Shown one piece after another: positions 1 through 7,611 of a stretch of DNA of 64,000 nt. Under the pieces are notes generated by a model. It searched no databases. It was not told the origin of the DNA and was given only the letters and a program-made list of their open reading frames with translations. Source of the stretch: Actinoplanes sp. SE50/110 (GTDB lineage Bacteria > Actinomycetota > Actinomycetes > Mycobacteriales > Micromonosporaceae); assembly GCF_900119315.1 (NCBI RefSeq), contig NZ_LT827010.1:62001-126000 (forward strand), given 5' to 3'. The position numbers and the translations under genes are program-made. Positions within the stretch are counted from its first letter, which is position 1, and every line of letters starts with the position of its first letter.

Positions 1-740
1 TCGATTACCTGTTCTGGGTCGGCTGCGCCGGCGCGTTCGAGGACCGGGCGAAGAAGACCACCCGGGCGGTCGCGACGCTGCTGCACGAGGCCGGTGTGAA
101 TTACGCCATCCTCGGCGAGGGCGAGACCTGCACCGGTGACCCGGCTCGCCGGATCGGCAACGAGTTCATCTTCCAGATGCTCGCCCAGCAGAACGTCGAG
201 ACGCTCACCGAGGCCTTCGGGGATCGGAAGGTCAAGCGGATCGTCGCCACCTGCCCGCACTGCTTCAACACCCTCGGCAACGAGTACGAGCAGCTCGGCC
301 TGAAGGTCGAGGTCGTACACCACACGCAGCTGCTGGCCCACCTGGTCAAGGAGGGGAAGCTCACCCCGGTCCAGCCGATCGACGGTGACATCACCTACCA
401 CGACCCGTGCTACCTGGGCCGGCACAACCGGGTGTTCGACGCGCCCCGCGAGGTTCTCGGGGAGACCGGCAACCTCATCGAGATGCCGCGCAACTCCGAG
501 CGCTCCTTCTGCTGCGGCGCCGGTGGCGCCCGGATGTGGATGGAGGAGCGGATCGGCAAGCGGATCAACGTCGAGCGGACCGAGGAAGCGCTGGCCACCG
601 GGGCGAAGACGATCGCGGTGGGCTGCCCGTTCTGCTACACGATGATCGGCGACGGGGTGACCGGCAAGGGCAAGCAGGAAGAGGTCGAGGTGGTCGACGT
701 GGCCACGGTCCTGCTGCGCTCGCTCAAGCAGGAAGCTTAA
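1..740 (+). CDS. (Fe-S)-binding reductase subunit, C-terminal part (5' end outside window)
   Basis: The frame is open from base 3 to the TAA at 738-740, so the N-terminus lies before the window. The visible 245 residues carry the paired cysteine-rich CCG segments of the heterodisulfide reductase D / glycolate oxidase GlcF family: CPHCFNT with HDPCYLGRH, and SFCCGAGGARMW with GCPFCY. Such proteins bind Fe-S clusters and pass electrons between flavoproteins and the quinone pool at the membrane. Actinobacterial versions often have an N-terminal membrane part, which cannot be seen here. The gene is followed by a strong hairpin, so it is probably the last gene of its transcript. The physiological partner is unknown. 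Confidence 0.85.
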   Translation, partial: DYLFWVGCAGAFEDRAKKTTRAVATLLHEAGVNYAILGEGETCTGDPARRIGNEFIFQMLAQQNVETLTEAFGDRKVKRIVATCPHCFNTLGNEYEQLGLKVEVVHHTQLLAHLVKEGKLTPVQPIDGDITYHDPCYLGRHNRVFDAPREVLGETGNLIEMPRNSERSFCCGAGGARMWMEERIGKRINVERTEEALATGAKTIAVGCPFCYTMIGDGVTGKGKQEEVEVVDVATVLLRSLKQEA

Positions 741-765
741 AAGACCCGATTACTCGGTACGTCGT

Positions 766-804
766 GCCGCGGCGGCCGGTTCCTGACGAACCGGCCGCCG
801 CGGC
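766..804 (+). terminator. Intrinsic-type hairpin after the Fe-S protein
   Basis: A perfect 17-bp stem (766-782 with 788-804) encloses a 5-base loop and starts 25 bases after the stop codon. There is no T tract, as is common in high-GC actinobacteria. Confidence 0.75.
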
Positions 805-896
805 CGTGGTGACAAACGGTCGATAAGCCGACTGACCACCACGGTTGGTACCGGATGGACCCGGTCCGGCAGAATGGGCACCGAGGTGAAGCGATC

Positions 897-2234
897 ATGG
901 ACGGCCTGCTCCTGACCGCGGTGCTCCCGTTGGCGGCTTTCGCGCTGCTGACGGCGGGCAACGCGTTTTTCGTGGCCGCCGAGTTCGGGCTGGTCACTGT
1001 CGACCGGGCGGAGATCGACCAGCGTGCCGCGGAGGGTGACCGCCGGGCCCGGACGGTCCGGACCGCACTGCACTCGTTGTCTTTCCAGCTCTCCGGCGCC
1101 CAGCTCGGCATCACACTGACCGCACTGCTGACCGGCTATCTCGCCGAGCCGGCCCTGTCCCGGCTGATCATGCCGGCGGTGGAGCCGGTCGCGGGGGCCG
1201 CCGCGGAGACCGTCACGCACGTCCTCGCCCTGGTCGTCGCCACCCTGGTGTCGATGCTCTTCGGTGAGCTGGTGCCGAAGAACGCCGCGCTGGCCCGCCC
1301 GATGGGTCTCGCGCTGGCCACCGCGGGCCCGCTGCGCGGCTTCTCCCGGCTCTTCAAGTTCATGATCGCCGCGCTCAACGGAACGGCGAACTGGCTGGTC
1401 CGCCGGATCGGCGTCGAGCCGCAGGAGGAGCTGGCCAGCGCCCGCTCGCCGGAGGAGCTGGGGCTGCTCGCGGCGATCAGCGCCCGGGCCGGCGCGCTGC
1501 CCACCGAGACCGCGACGCTGATGCGCCGCACCATCCGGTTCGGTGAGAAACGCGCGGCCAAGGCGATGACCCCGCGGGTCGACGTGGTGGGGTTGAAAAC
1601 CACGGCGAGCGTCGCCGACCTGATCACGGTGGCCCGGGAGACCGGGCACACCCGATTTCCGGTGTACGAGAACACCCTCGACGTGGTGACCGGCGTGGCC
1701 GGGGTGAACGACGCGCTCGGCGTGCCACCCGAACGCCGCGCCGCGACCCGGGTGTCGGTGCTCGCCCGGGAGCCGGTCTACGTACCGGAGAGCCTCGGTC
1801 TGGACAAGGTGCTCGCCGCGCTGCGGGCCGCGGACGCCGACCTGGCGATCGTGGTCGACGAGTACGGCGGCACCGACGGCGTCGTCTCCGTCGAGGACCT
1901 GATCGAGGAGCTGGTCGGCGAGATCGCCGACGAGTACGACACCGAGCTCGACGAGACCGGCACCGCCGAGCTGACCGCCCCCGGCGGGGAGAAGACCTAC
2001 CTGGTCGACGGCCTCCTGCGGGAGGACGAGGTGCTGGAGCAGACCGGGTTCGCGCTGCCCGAGGGGCCGTACGAGACGCTGGCCGGCTTCCTGCTGGCCC
2101 GGCTCGGGCACATCCCGGTGGTCGGTGAGTCGCTGGAGGAGCACGGGTGGGAGTTCACCGTGATGGAGGTCGACCGGCACCGGATCGAACAGGTCCGGGT
2201 CGTGGCCCCGCCCGAGGAGCCGGCCGATGACTAA
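897..2234 (+). CDS. Hemolysin-family CNNM/CBS/CorC membrane protein
   Basis: This 445-residue protein has the order DUF21/CNNM membrane domain (about residues 1-190, hydrophobic with several membrane segments), a CBS pair (about 205-335, including the VVDEYGGTDGVVSVEDL stretch) and a C-terminal CorC/HlyC domain (about 350-435, with VDGLLREDEV). The family is linked to Mg2+/Co2+ transport or efflux; exact substrates are usually unproven. The start at 897 was preferred over an in-frame ATG at 855 because GAGGTGAA lies about 8 bases upstream and the protein then begins directly with a membrane helix. It overlaps the next paralogue by 8 bases, indicating one transcript. Confidence 0.85.
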   Translation: MDGLLLTAVLPLAAFALLTAGNAFFVAAEFGLVTVDRAEIDQRAAEGDRRARTVRTALHSLSFQLSGAQLGITLTALLTGYLAEPALSRLIMPAVEPVAGAAAETVTHVLALVVATLVSMLFGELVPKNAALARPMGLALATAGPLRGFSRLFKFMIAALNGTANWLVRRIGVEPQEELASARSPEELGLLAAISARAGALPTETATLMRRTIRFGEKRAAKAMTPRVDVVGLKTTASVADLITVARETGHTRFPVYENTLDVVTGVAGVNDALGVPPERRAATRVSVLAREPVYVPESLGLDKVLAALRAADADLAIVVDEYGGTDGVVSVEDLIEELVGEIADEYDTELDETGTAELTAPGGEKTYLVDGLLREDEVLEQTGFALPEGPYETLAGFLLARLGHIPVVGESLEEHGWEFTVMEVDRHRIEQVRVVAPPEEPADD

Positions 2235-3279
2235 CGTGCTGATCACGGTGCTGCTGCTGCTCGGTAACGGACTTTTCGTCGGCGGCGAGTTCGCGCTGAT
2301 CGCCTCCCGGCGCACCGCGATCGAGCCGCTGGCCGCCACCTCCAAGGCCGCGCGCTGGGCGCTGTCCGCGATGAACCAGATCCCGCTGATGATCGCCGGG
2401 GCGCAGCTGGGCATCACCATCTGCTCGCTGACCCTCGGCGCGATCGCCGAGAAGGCGCTGGCCCAGGTGCTGCAGAGCCATTTCCAGACGGTTCACCTGC
2501 CGGAGCGGGCGGCGCACCCGGTCGCGCTCGTGCTCGCCCTGGTCGTCGTCGTGTTCCTGCACACGGTGGTCGGCGAGATGGTGCCGAAGAACATCACGCT
2601 GGCCGGGCCGGAACGCTCGGCGCTCATCCTCGGCCCGTTCATGCTGGCCTTCTGCACGGCCACCAAACCGCTGCTGATCGCGATGCGCTGGGCGTCCCGG
2701 ACCGTGCTGCGGCTGTGGAAGATCGAGGCCACCGACGCGGTGAAGACCGTCTTCACCGCCGAGGAGCTGGCCGGGATGGTCACCCAGGCGCGCAGCGAGG
2801 GGCTGCTGGGCTCGGAGCAGTACGCCCGGATCCATGCGGCGCTCGGGCTGAACAACCGGACCGCCGCGGACACCCTGCTGTCCTGGTCGCGGGTGACGAC
2901 GGTGGCGGCGGACGTGTCGCCGGCGACGCTGGAGGCGGTGGCGACACGGAGTGGGCGGTCGCGCTTTCCGGTGGTGCAGCGGGACACCCGGCGGGTGCTC
3001 GGGTTCGTGCACGTGAAAGACATCCTCGGGTATTCGGGGGCGCAGCGGCGGCTGCCCATTCCGGCGGAAGTGATCCGGCCGCTGGCGGTGGTGGCTCCGG
3101 AGCGCAGCCTGGCCGAGCTGCTGCTGACGATGCGGCGGGATCGGCTGCACATCGTGCTGGTGAGCGACGGGCGGCGGCCGCTCGGGGTGATCACGCTGGA
3201 TGACGTGCTGCACGCGGTGATCGGGGAGCGGTCGCATGCCGCGGCGCACTCGGCGCCGGTGGTGGCGCGGCCGCGCTGA
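2227..3279 (+). CDS. Hemolysin-family CNNM/CBS membrane protein lacking CorC domain
   Basis: A 350-residue paralogue of the preceding protein, with which it overlaps by 8 bases. It has the N-terminal DUF21/CNNM membrane domain (first about 185 residues, including GNGLFVGGEFALIASRR) and a CBS pair (about 200-335, ending in PLGVITLDDVLHAVIG). It stops soon after the second CBS motif, so the CorC/HlyC domain of the first protein is absent. Pairs of a long and a short member are common in actinobacteria, and the two may form a heteromeric complex; that is inference. The role is probably divalent cation transport. Confidence 0.85.
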   Translation: MTNVLITVLLLLGNGLFVGGEFALIASRRTAIEPLAATSKAARWALSAMNQIPLMIAGAQLGITICSLTLGAIAEKALAQVLQSHFQTVHLPERAAHPVALVLALVVVVFLHTVVGEMVPKNITLAGPERSALILGPFMLAFCTATKPLLIAMRWASRTVLRLWKIEATDAVKTVFTAEELAGMVTQARSEGLLGSEQYARIHAALGLNNRTAADTLLSWSRVTTVAADVSPATLEAVATRSGRSRFPVVQRDTRRVLGFVHVKDILGYSGAQRRLPIPAEVIRPLAVVAPERSLAELLLTMRRDRLHIVLVSDGRRPLGVITLDDVLHAVIGERSHAAAHSAPVVARPR

Positions 3280-3469
3280 TCCGCTTCTCTTCGGCCGCCT
3301 TCTCCCCCTCCATGGTTTCGCGTGTGGCGGTTCGTGCGAACGGGTTGATCCGTGAGTGGGGACGGTGGGGTCGTTCAGGTTCGGCATTTCGGGCGAACGC
3401 GTACGGGTGGTCTCTGGCATGTCCGGAGTTTCGGCACGGACGGCAAGCGACAATGCGGACAATAACCCC

Positions 3470-4324
3470 ATGCATCACTCCCGGCGGCGTGCCCATTCGT
3501 TCGGCGCCCTGTCCACCACCCTCCTCCTGGGCAGCCTGCTCCTGCTGGCCCCCCGCCCCGGCACCCCGGCGATCGGCGGTCCGGCGATCCGCCTGGCCAC
3601 CCCACCCGCGGCCGGCGTCCTGCCCAACGCCACCCGGTTCCCGTTGCCCGCCGACCTCGGCCGGGTGCAGACCGCCTCGGCCCCCGTCAGCCTGCGCTAC
3701 GACTTCGACGGCGGCGTCGGCAAACCGATCGAGGACACCGGCGGCGGCCACGAATTGCGCCCGCTCGGCCAGAACGGCGGCGAGCTCCGCCTCGTACCGG
3801 AGGGAAGTGGCCTGGCCGTCGCCTACCCGGACCGGTGCACGCTGGCCCGGGAACGGGACTGCCCGCGGGCGATCCTGGAGGGTCAGCGCGACGACACCCT
3901 CAACCCGGGCCGCCGGCCGCTCCGCTACGGCGCCTCGGTGCTGATGACCCACGCCGATCTGGCCGACGGCGCGAACGTCGTCCAGAAAGGCTATTCGGTC
4001 GGCGGCGTCAGCCAGTTCAAGCTGCAGGTCGACCACCGGCAGGGGCACCCCAGCTGTGTGATCACCGGCAACCGGGCACACATCTACCGCGCCGAACCCC
4101 CGATCGACGTGGCCGACGGGCACTGGCACGACCTCGAGTGCAGTCGCACCGAAGGCAGGCTCGCCCTGCAGGTCGACGGCACCCCGTACGCGTCCGTCCC
4201 GGTCCCGCCCAGCCTGTCGATCGCCAACGCCGAACCCCTCCGGGTGGGTGGCAAGGGCCCGGCCCGAGGCAACGACCAGTTCGCCGGCGAGATCGACAAC
4301 GTCTTCCTCACCATCGGCCCGTAG
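3470..4324 (+). CDS. Secreted LamG-like (concanavalin A-fold) protein
   Basis: The 284-residue product begins with an arginine-rich n-region (MHHSRRR) and a hydrophobic leucine stretch typical of a Sec signal peptide, with likely cleavage near residue 30-36. The rest resembles the LamG / concanavalin A-like jelly-roll family: a start such as LRYDFDGGVG, a middle with WHDLECSRTEGRL, and an end DNVFLTIGP. Four cysteines are spaced so that two disulfides are possible. Such domains bind sugars or proteins outside the cell; no catalytic residues are evident. The start was chosen because the signal peptide follows at once; in-frame ATGs at 3356 and 3419 would add a charged extension and have no clear ribosome site. 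Confidence 0.75.
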   Translation: MHHSRRRAHSFGALSTTLLLGSLLLLAPRPGTPAIGGPAIRLATPPAAGVLPNATRFPLPADLGRVQTASAPVSLRYDFDGGVGKPIEDTGGGHELRPLGQNGGELRLVPEGSGLAVAYPDRCTLARERDCPRAILEGQRDDTLNPGRRPLRYGASVLMTHADLADGANVVQKGYSVGGVSQFKLQVDHRQGHPSCVITGNRAHIYRAEPPIDVADGHWHDLECSRTEGRLALQVDGTPYASVPVPPSLSIANAEPLRVGGKGPARGNDQFAGEIDNVFLTIGP

Positions 4325-4512
4325 CTACCGGTGGATGTCGATGCCCACATCGACGACATCATCCTCGATGCCGCGAATGCCGTCCGCCCGGTCCAAGGCC
4401 CGGCAATTCGAACCCGCCCTCCAGCGCGCCCGACCTGACCGGCGGTGCCTCAGCCCGCGCATCCCGCCCGGCACGCGCCCCGGCGCCGCCCCCGCGCCGC
4501 CCCGCCGCCTCC

Positions 4513-4581
4513 AGTGCGTCCGGGCCGCCCTCATCGAGCTTGCTGCCCTCAGTGCGTCTGGGCCGCCCTCATCGAGCTTGC
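4513..4581. repeat. Two direct copies of a 31-bp unit, period 38
   Basis: The unit beginning AGTGCGTCYGGGCCGCCC occurs at 4513 and again at 4551 with one C/T difference. It lies in the 387-base gap between the LamG gene and tRNA-Gly. I see no gene in the rest of that gap. Confidence 0.8.
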
Positions 4582-4667
4582 CGCGTCCAGCGCGCCCGCC
4601 GGCCCGGCCCGTCCGCCGCACGTCGACGCGGTGCGTTCCGGCTGCCGATGCTGCCTCTGGAATAACG

Positions 4668-4706
4668 AAAGCCCTGGTCAGGACCAGCGGTCATGACCAG
4701 GGCTTT
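4668..4706 (-). terminator. Hairpin downstream of tRNA-Gly
   Basis: A perfect 12-bp inverted repeat (4668-4679 with 4695-4706) begins with AAAGCCC and lies 6 bases past the tRNA 3' end on the minus strand. It ends in CTTT in the direction of transcription, which fits an intrinsic terminator. Confidence 0.8.
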
Positions 4707-4711
4707 CCACG

Positions 4712-4785
4712 TGGAGCGGGTGACGGGAATCGAACCCGCGCTGTCAGCTTGGGAAGCTGATGTTCTGCCATTGAACTACACCCGC
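4712..4785 (-). tRNA. tRNA-Gly (anticodon CCC), CCA encoded
   Basis: Reading the minus strand, the acceptor arms GCGGGTG (4785-4779) and CACCCGC (4722-4716) pair exactly. The anticodon arm is TCAGC-TTCCCAA-GCTGA, giving anticodon CCC for the GGG codon. The T arm contains GGTTCGATTCC. Bases 4714-4712 encode the CCA tail directly. The gene stands alone, with a terminator hairpin behind it. Confidence 0.95.
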
Positions 4786-4936
4786 AAGCGGCCTCACTGT
4801 ACCTGATTATCCGGCTCCATGGCGGAAGCACCCCGCACTGTGGTCAGCCGGCACCACCCCCGGCGTAACGGATAGCGGGGCGACCTGGGGATTCGTGGGC
4901 CGGCCCGCTCCTGCGCCGCCGCGCGGCGGGGAGGTC

Positions 4937-5443
4937 TCAGCCGGCCATGGCCAGGGGGCGGGGGGACTTCTGTGGGGACCTCCACTTCTGGGTGATCGGG
5001 ATGAGCAGCGGGGCGGCGGCCAACGGGAGGGCGCCGGCCGGGCCGTGGTGGCGGAGGGTGGCCGACTCGACGCTCAGCTCGAAGAGGCGCCAGTCGACGT
5101 CGGGGGAGGCGCGGAGGGCGTCGGCGATGACGGCGATCGTGCGGGGGTCGTGGACCGGGTAGGCCTGGCCGGTCAGGTAGGCCTCGTCGTCGCTCTCCTC
5201 CGGCGGGTAGGAGTGCAGGGCGTAGCGGGGGTCGCGCTCCAGGTCCCGGCGTTTCGGGGAGTCGACCAGGAAGCAGTAGAGCCCGCTGCCGGCGAAGACC
5301 GGGGAGACCGGGTGGACGCGGGGGCCGCCGTCGGGGCGGACCGTGGCGAGATAGCCCATGCCGGGGCCGTACTGCTGCAGGAGCGCACGGATGCCGGCCG
5401 CGAGCGAGGGCGCGGCAGCGGCGAATTCGGACCAGGAAGCCAT
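4937..5443 (-). CDS. Pyridoxamine 5'-phosphate oxidase-family protein
   Basis: The 168-residue protein has the split-barrel flavin-binding pattern of small PNPOx-like proteins: [19 protein letters not shown] near residues 30-48 and [15 protein letters not shown] near 65-80. Members bind FMN, F420 or heme and reduce or oxidise small substrates; the pocket cannot be read from sequence alone, so the substrate is unknown. The ATG at 5443 is well supported because TAGAAT (5455-5450) ends exactly 6 bases before it, giving a probably leaderless mRNA. A palindrome directly upstream of that -10 box suggests repression. Confidence 0.8.
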   Translation of the reverse strand: MASWSEFAAAAPSLAAGIRALLQQYGPGMGYLATVRPDGGPRVHPVSPVFAGSGLYCFLVDSPKRRDLERDPRYALHSYPPEESDDEAYLTGQAYPVHDPRTIAVIADALRASPDVDWRLFELSVESATLRHHGPAGALPLAAAPLLIPITQKWRSPQKSPRPLAMAG

Positions 5444-5449
5444 ACGAGC

Positions 5450-5471
5450 ATTCTATCGAACAAGCGTTCGA
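5450..5471 (-). promoter_or_regulatory. -10 box with abutting palindromic operator (SOS-box or TetR type)
   Basis: The sequence TCGAAC-N4-GTTCGA (5456-5471) abuts the -10 hexamer TAGAAT (5455-5450) of the PNPOx-like gene. It matches the actinobacterial LexA pattern CGAAC-N4-GTTCG, but many TetR-family operators look the same. A repressor bound here would cover the promoter spacer. The dcd start lies 153 bases away on the other side. Confidence 0.6.
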
Positions 5472-5611
5472 ATCGGCCACTGAAAACACCGATTCGGGCA
5501 GCTCAAATCCCCTGGACGGCATCTGCCGGTGGCGGGCCTGCCGGGTGGCGCGAGCGGGTGAACGCGGTAGCTGGGCGGGAGGCGCCGGGAGGGGCGCGGC
5601 GTACCGCTCGG

Positions 5612-5617
5612 TATGGT
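5612..5617 (+). promoter_or_regulatory. -10 box of dcd (leaderless)
   Basis: TATGGT lies 6 bases before the dcd ATG, so transcription should begin at or next to the start codon. Confidence 0.55.
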
Positions 5618-5623
5618 GTTGCG

Positions 5624-6202
5624 ATGCTGCTCTCCGACCGTGACCTGGTTTCCGAAATCAAAGCCGGGGATCTCTCGCTGGAGCCGTTCGAGCCGTCGCT
5701 CATGCAGCCGTCCAGTATCGACGTCCGCCTTGACCGATTTTTCCGGGTGTTCAACAACCACCTCTACACCCATATCGATCCGGCCGAGCAGCAGGACGAG
5801 CTCACCGCCGAGGTCGAGGTCGAGGACGGCCAGCCGTTCGTGCTGCACCCAGGCGAGTTCGTGCTGGCGTCGACGCTTGAGGTGATCACTCTCGGGCAGC
5901 AGCTCGCGGCGCGGCTTGAGGGCAAGAGCAGCCTGGGCCGGCTCGGGCTGCTCACGCACTCGACGGCCGGTTTCATCGATCCCGGCTTCTCCGGTCACGT
6001 CACGCTGGAGCTCTCCAATGTGGCCAATCTTCCGATCAAGCTCTGGCCGGGTATGAAGATCGGGCAGCTGTGCATCTTCCGCCTGTCCAGCCCCGCCGAT
6101 CACCCGTACGGTTCGGCCGTCTACGGATCGCGCTACCAGGGCCAGCGCGGCCCGACCGCGAGCCGCTCGGCGCTGAATTTCCGCACGTGGCCCACCAGGT
6201 AA
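5624..6202 (+). CDS. dcd: dCTP deaminase (probably bifunctional with dUTPase activity)
   Basis: This 192-residue enzyme deaminates dCTP to feed dUMP and dTMP synthesis. The family signature [19 protein letters not shown] followed by [10 protein letters not shown] (about residues 104-130) is clear, and the length is typical. The TAGFIDPGF variant is like that of the mycobacterial enzyme, which also hydrolyses dUTP; bifunctionality here is inference. The start is fixed by the -10-like TATGGT 6 bases upstream. Several longer in-frame upstream starts have no homology to the family. Its last codons and stop lie inside a 20-bp tandem repeat. Confidence 0.93.
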   Translation: MLLSDRDLVSEIKAGDLSLEPFEPSLMQPSSIDVRLDRFFRVFNNHLYTHIDPAEQQDELTAEVEVEDGQPFVLHPGEFVLASTLEVITLGQQLAARLEGKSSLGRLGLLTHSTAGFIDPGFSGHVTLELSNVANLPIKLWPGMKIGQLCIFRLSSPADHPYGSAVYGSRYQGQRGPTASRSALNFRTWPTR

Positions 6203-6250
6203 AGGCACCGCCGACCAGGTAAAGACGCCGCCCGCCAGGTAATACGGCGA
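6191..6250. repeat. Three tandem copies of a 20-bp unit crossing the dcd stop codon
   Basis: Units at 6191, 6211 and 6231 share the core CCAGGTAA with several substitutions elsewhere. The first copy supplies the last codons and TAA of dcd; the other two are non-coding. Confidence 0.8.
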
Positions 6251-6280
6251 GCCGAGCGAAGCCCGGCCTCAGCGGTCCGG

Positions 6281-6523
6281 ATGGTCCAGTTCGGCACCGG
6301 CACCCCCCAGGCGGGCGACGGGGGCGTCGCGCGTTCCGACGAGATCGGTCGGCACGCGTACGCCTGGCGGGCGTTCCGCAGCGTGGAGGCGCTGTCCGGC
6401 CAGCTGATGTTCGGGACGCGCGGCGGCCGCTGGGTGCGGGTGCCGACCAGCGGCCTGAGTCCGGCGCAGGTGGAGCAGGTGCTCGGGGCGGCTTTCGCCC
6501 AGGGTTTGCGGGTGCACCGCTGA
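6281..6523 (+). CDS. Small hypothetical protein
   Basis: An 80-residue open frame with actinobacterial codon bias; I do not recognise its family. It contains MFGTRGGRWVRVPTSGL and an ending LGAAFAQGLRVHR, which looks like one folded alpha/beta unit rather than disorder. There is no convincing ribosome site. It is in the same reading frame as dcd, beginning 78 bases after the dcd stop. It could be a real small gene or the remnant of a larger one. Confidence 0.45.
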   Translation: MVQFGTGTPQAGDGGVARSDEIGRHAYAWRAFRSVEALSGQLMFGTRGGRWVRVPTSGLSPAQVEQVLGAAFAQGLRVHR

Positions 6524-6539
6524 CCGGTCCGCCGGGATC

Positions 6540-6545
6540 TACGAT
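6540..6545 (+). promoter_or_regulatory. -10 box of the YciI-like gene (leaderless)
   Basis: TACGAT lies 6 bases before the GTG at 6552, which supports that GTG as the start. Confidence 0.5.
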
Positions 6546-6551
6546 GACGCC

Positions 6552-6839
6552 GTGTATCTCATGATTTCGACGTACCAGAAACCGCTGGCCGAGGTCGACC
6601 AGGCGCGGGACGAGCACATGGCGTTCGTCACCGACCTGGAGGAGCGGGGCCTGTCGGTCACCGCGGGGCGGCAGGATCCGCCGGTGGGCGGGGTCATCCT
6701 GCTGGACGTGGACACCGAGGCCGAGGCCCAGGAGCTGCTCGCGCAGGATCCTTACGTGGTGCGGGGCCTGGCGACCTACGCCGCGGTGGGCTGGCACCCG
6801 AGCCGCGGCGCGCTCGCCGGTTACCAGCGTCGGCGCTGA
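6552..6839 (+). CDS. YciI-family (YCII-related domain) protein
   Basis: The 95-residue product has the dimeric ferredoxin-like fold pattern of YciI proteins: an N-terminal strand MYLMISTYQKP, the DEHMAF helix with the conserved histidine near residue 22, and a middle GGVILLDVDTEAEAQELL. Family members are usually of unknown function; some are dehydrochlorinase-like. The GTG start at 6552 follows a -10 hexamer by 6 bases. It converges on a phosphoribosyltransferase gene, and its stop lies in a 30-bp direct repeat. Confidence 0.8.
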   Translation: MYLMISTYQKPLAEVDQARDEHMAFVTDLEERGLSVTAGRQDPPVGGVILLDVDTEAEAQELLAQDPYVVRGLATYAAVGWHPSRGALAGYQRRR

Positions 6840-6924
6840 CTCATCGCGGGGGCGACGCGTCCGCCGTGCCGCTCCAGTTCCGGCCGGACGAAGTCGCTGA
6901 CTCATCGCGGGGGCGACGCGTCCG
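6834..6924. repeat. Perfect 30-bp direct repeat at the ends of two convergent genes
   Basis: Bases 6834-6863 and 6895-6924 are identical, beginning CGCTGACTCATCGCGGG. The first copy holds the TGA of the YciI-like gene, and the second holds the last codons and stop of the phosphoribosyltransferase gene on the other strand. Confidence 0.9.
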
Positions 6925-7492
6925 ACTGTGGCGCGTCGCACTCCACGATGGGCTCCAGATCGGCCGCACTGAGCAGACTCCGGATGGTGAGCTCGGCGGT
7001 CACCCCGGGCGGGCACTCGTCCACGATCACCGCGGTTCCGATGTAGCGGTCGCCGACCAGCTTCCGCAGTCCGCGGGCCTGGGAGCCGGTGGCCGCCCAG
7101 TCGTCCACGACCAGGACCCGGTCGTCCACGGCCAGGCGCTCACGTCGTACGCCCAAGTGTTGAATGTCACCTCGATGGTCGGCCGGGACCTCGGCCCAGA
7201 TCATCGGCTCGGCGATGGCGCGGCGCGCGCCGGCCCGGTAGGCCTCGACGAAGCCGACTCCGAGAGCCCGGGCGACCAGCGGTCCGAGCAGGAATCCGGT
7301 GACTTCGGGCGACACCACGACGGTGGGCCGGTCGGCGCGGAAGAGATCGGCCAGCGCCGGGCCGAGTCCGTCCAGGATCACCGGATCGCGCCACCATCCG
7401 GAGCGGTCGCTGACCAGATAGTCGGCGGGTGGCCCGGGGTCGGTCCAGCGGAAAGCGCCGCGCAGCCGGTCACGGAGATCGTCGGTCACCAC
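6902..7492 (-). CDS. Phosphoribosyltransferase-family protein
   Basis: The 196-residue protein resembles the purine (adenine/xanthine) phosphoribosyltransferase fold. The PRPP-binding loop is VLVVDDWAATGSQARG near residues 125-140, preceded by a VVVSPEVTGFLLGPLVARALG stretch containing the PPi loop. The N-terminal part (WWRDPVILDGLG) is not that of a standard Apt. It probably transfers phosphoribose to, or from, a base, but could equally bind PRPP as a regulator. The gene stands alone. Two copies of GCGGCACGAGGAGAAG (7507 and 7528) lie just upstream of its start. Confidence 0.8.
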   Translation of the reverse strand: MVTDDLRDRLRGAFRWTDPGPPADYLVSDRSGWWRDPVILDGLGPALADLFRADRPTVVVSPEVTGFLLGPLVARALGVGFVEAYRAGARRAIAEPMIWAEVPADHRGDIQHLGVRRERLAVDDRVLVVDDWAATGSQARGLRKLVGDRYIGTAVIVDECPPGVTAELTIRSLLSAADLEPIVECDAPQSDASPPR

Positions 7493-7611
7493 GACATGGT
7501 GTCAAAGCGGCACGAGGAGAAGTGCCGGCGGCACGAGGAGAAGACGACCGACCGGACAGAACCTGATCGGACAAGGGGTCAACTTGATGCCTGACGAGTC
7601 CCGGATCGGGC

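Noticed and set aside
4325-4711. Possible tRNA-associated integrated element beside tRNA-Gly
   Set aside because: No integrase, no duplicated tRNA 3' end and no mobile-element gene nearby.
5624-6523. Translational readthrough joining dcd to the 80-residue ORF in the same frame
   Set aside because: Dcd has its normal length at the TAA, and the intervening sequence is a tandem repeat without protein character.
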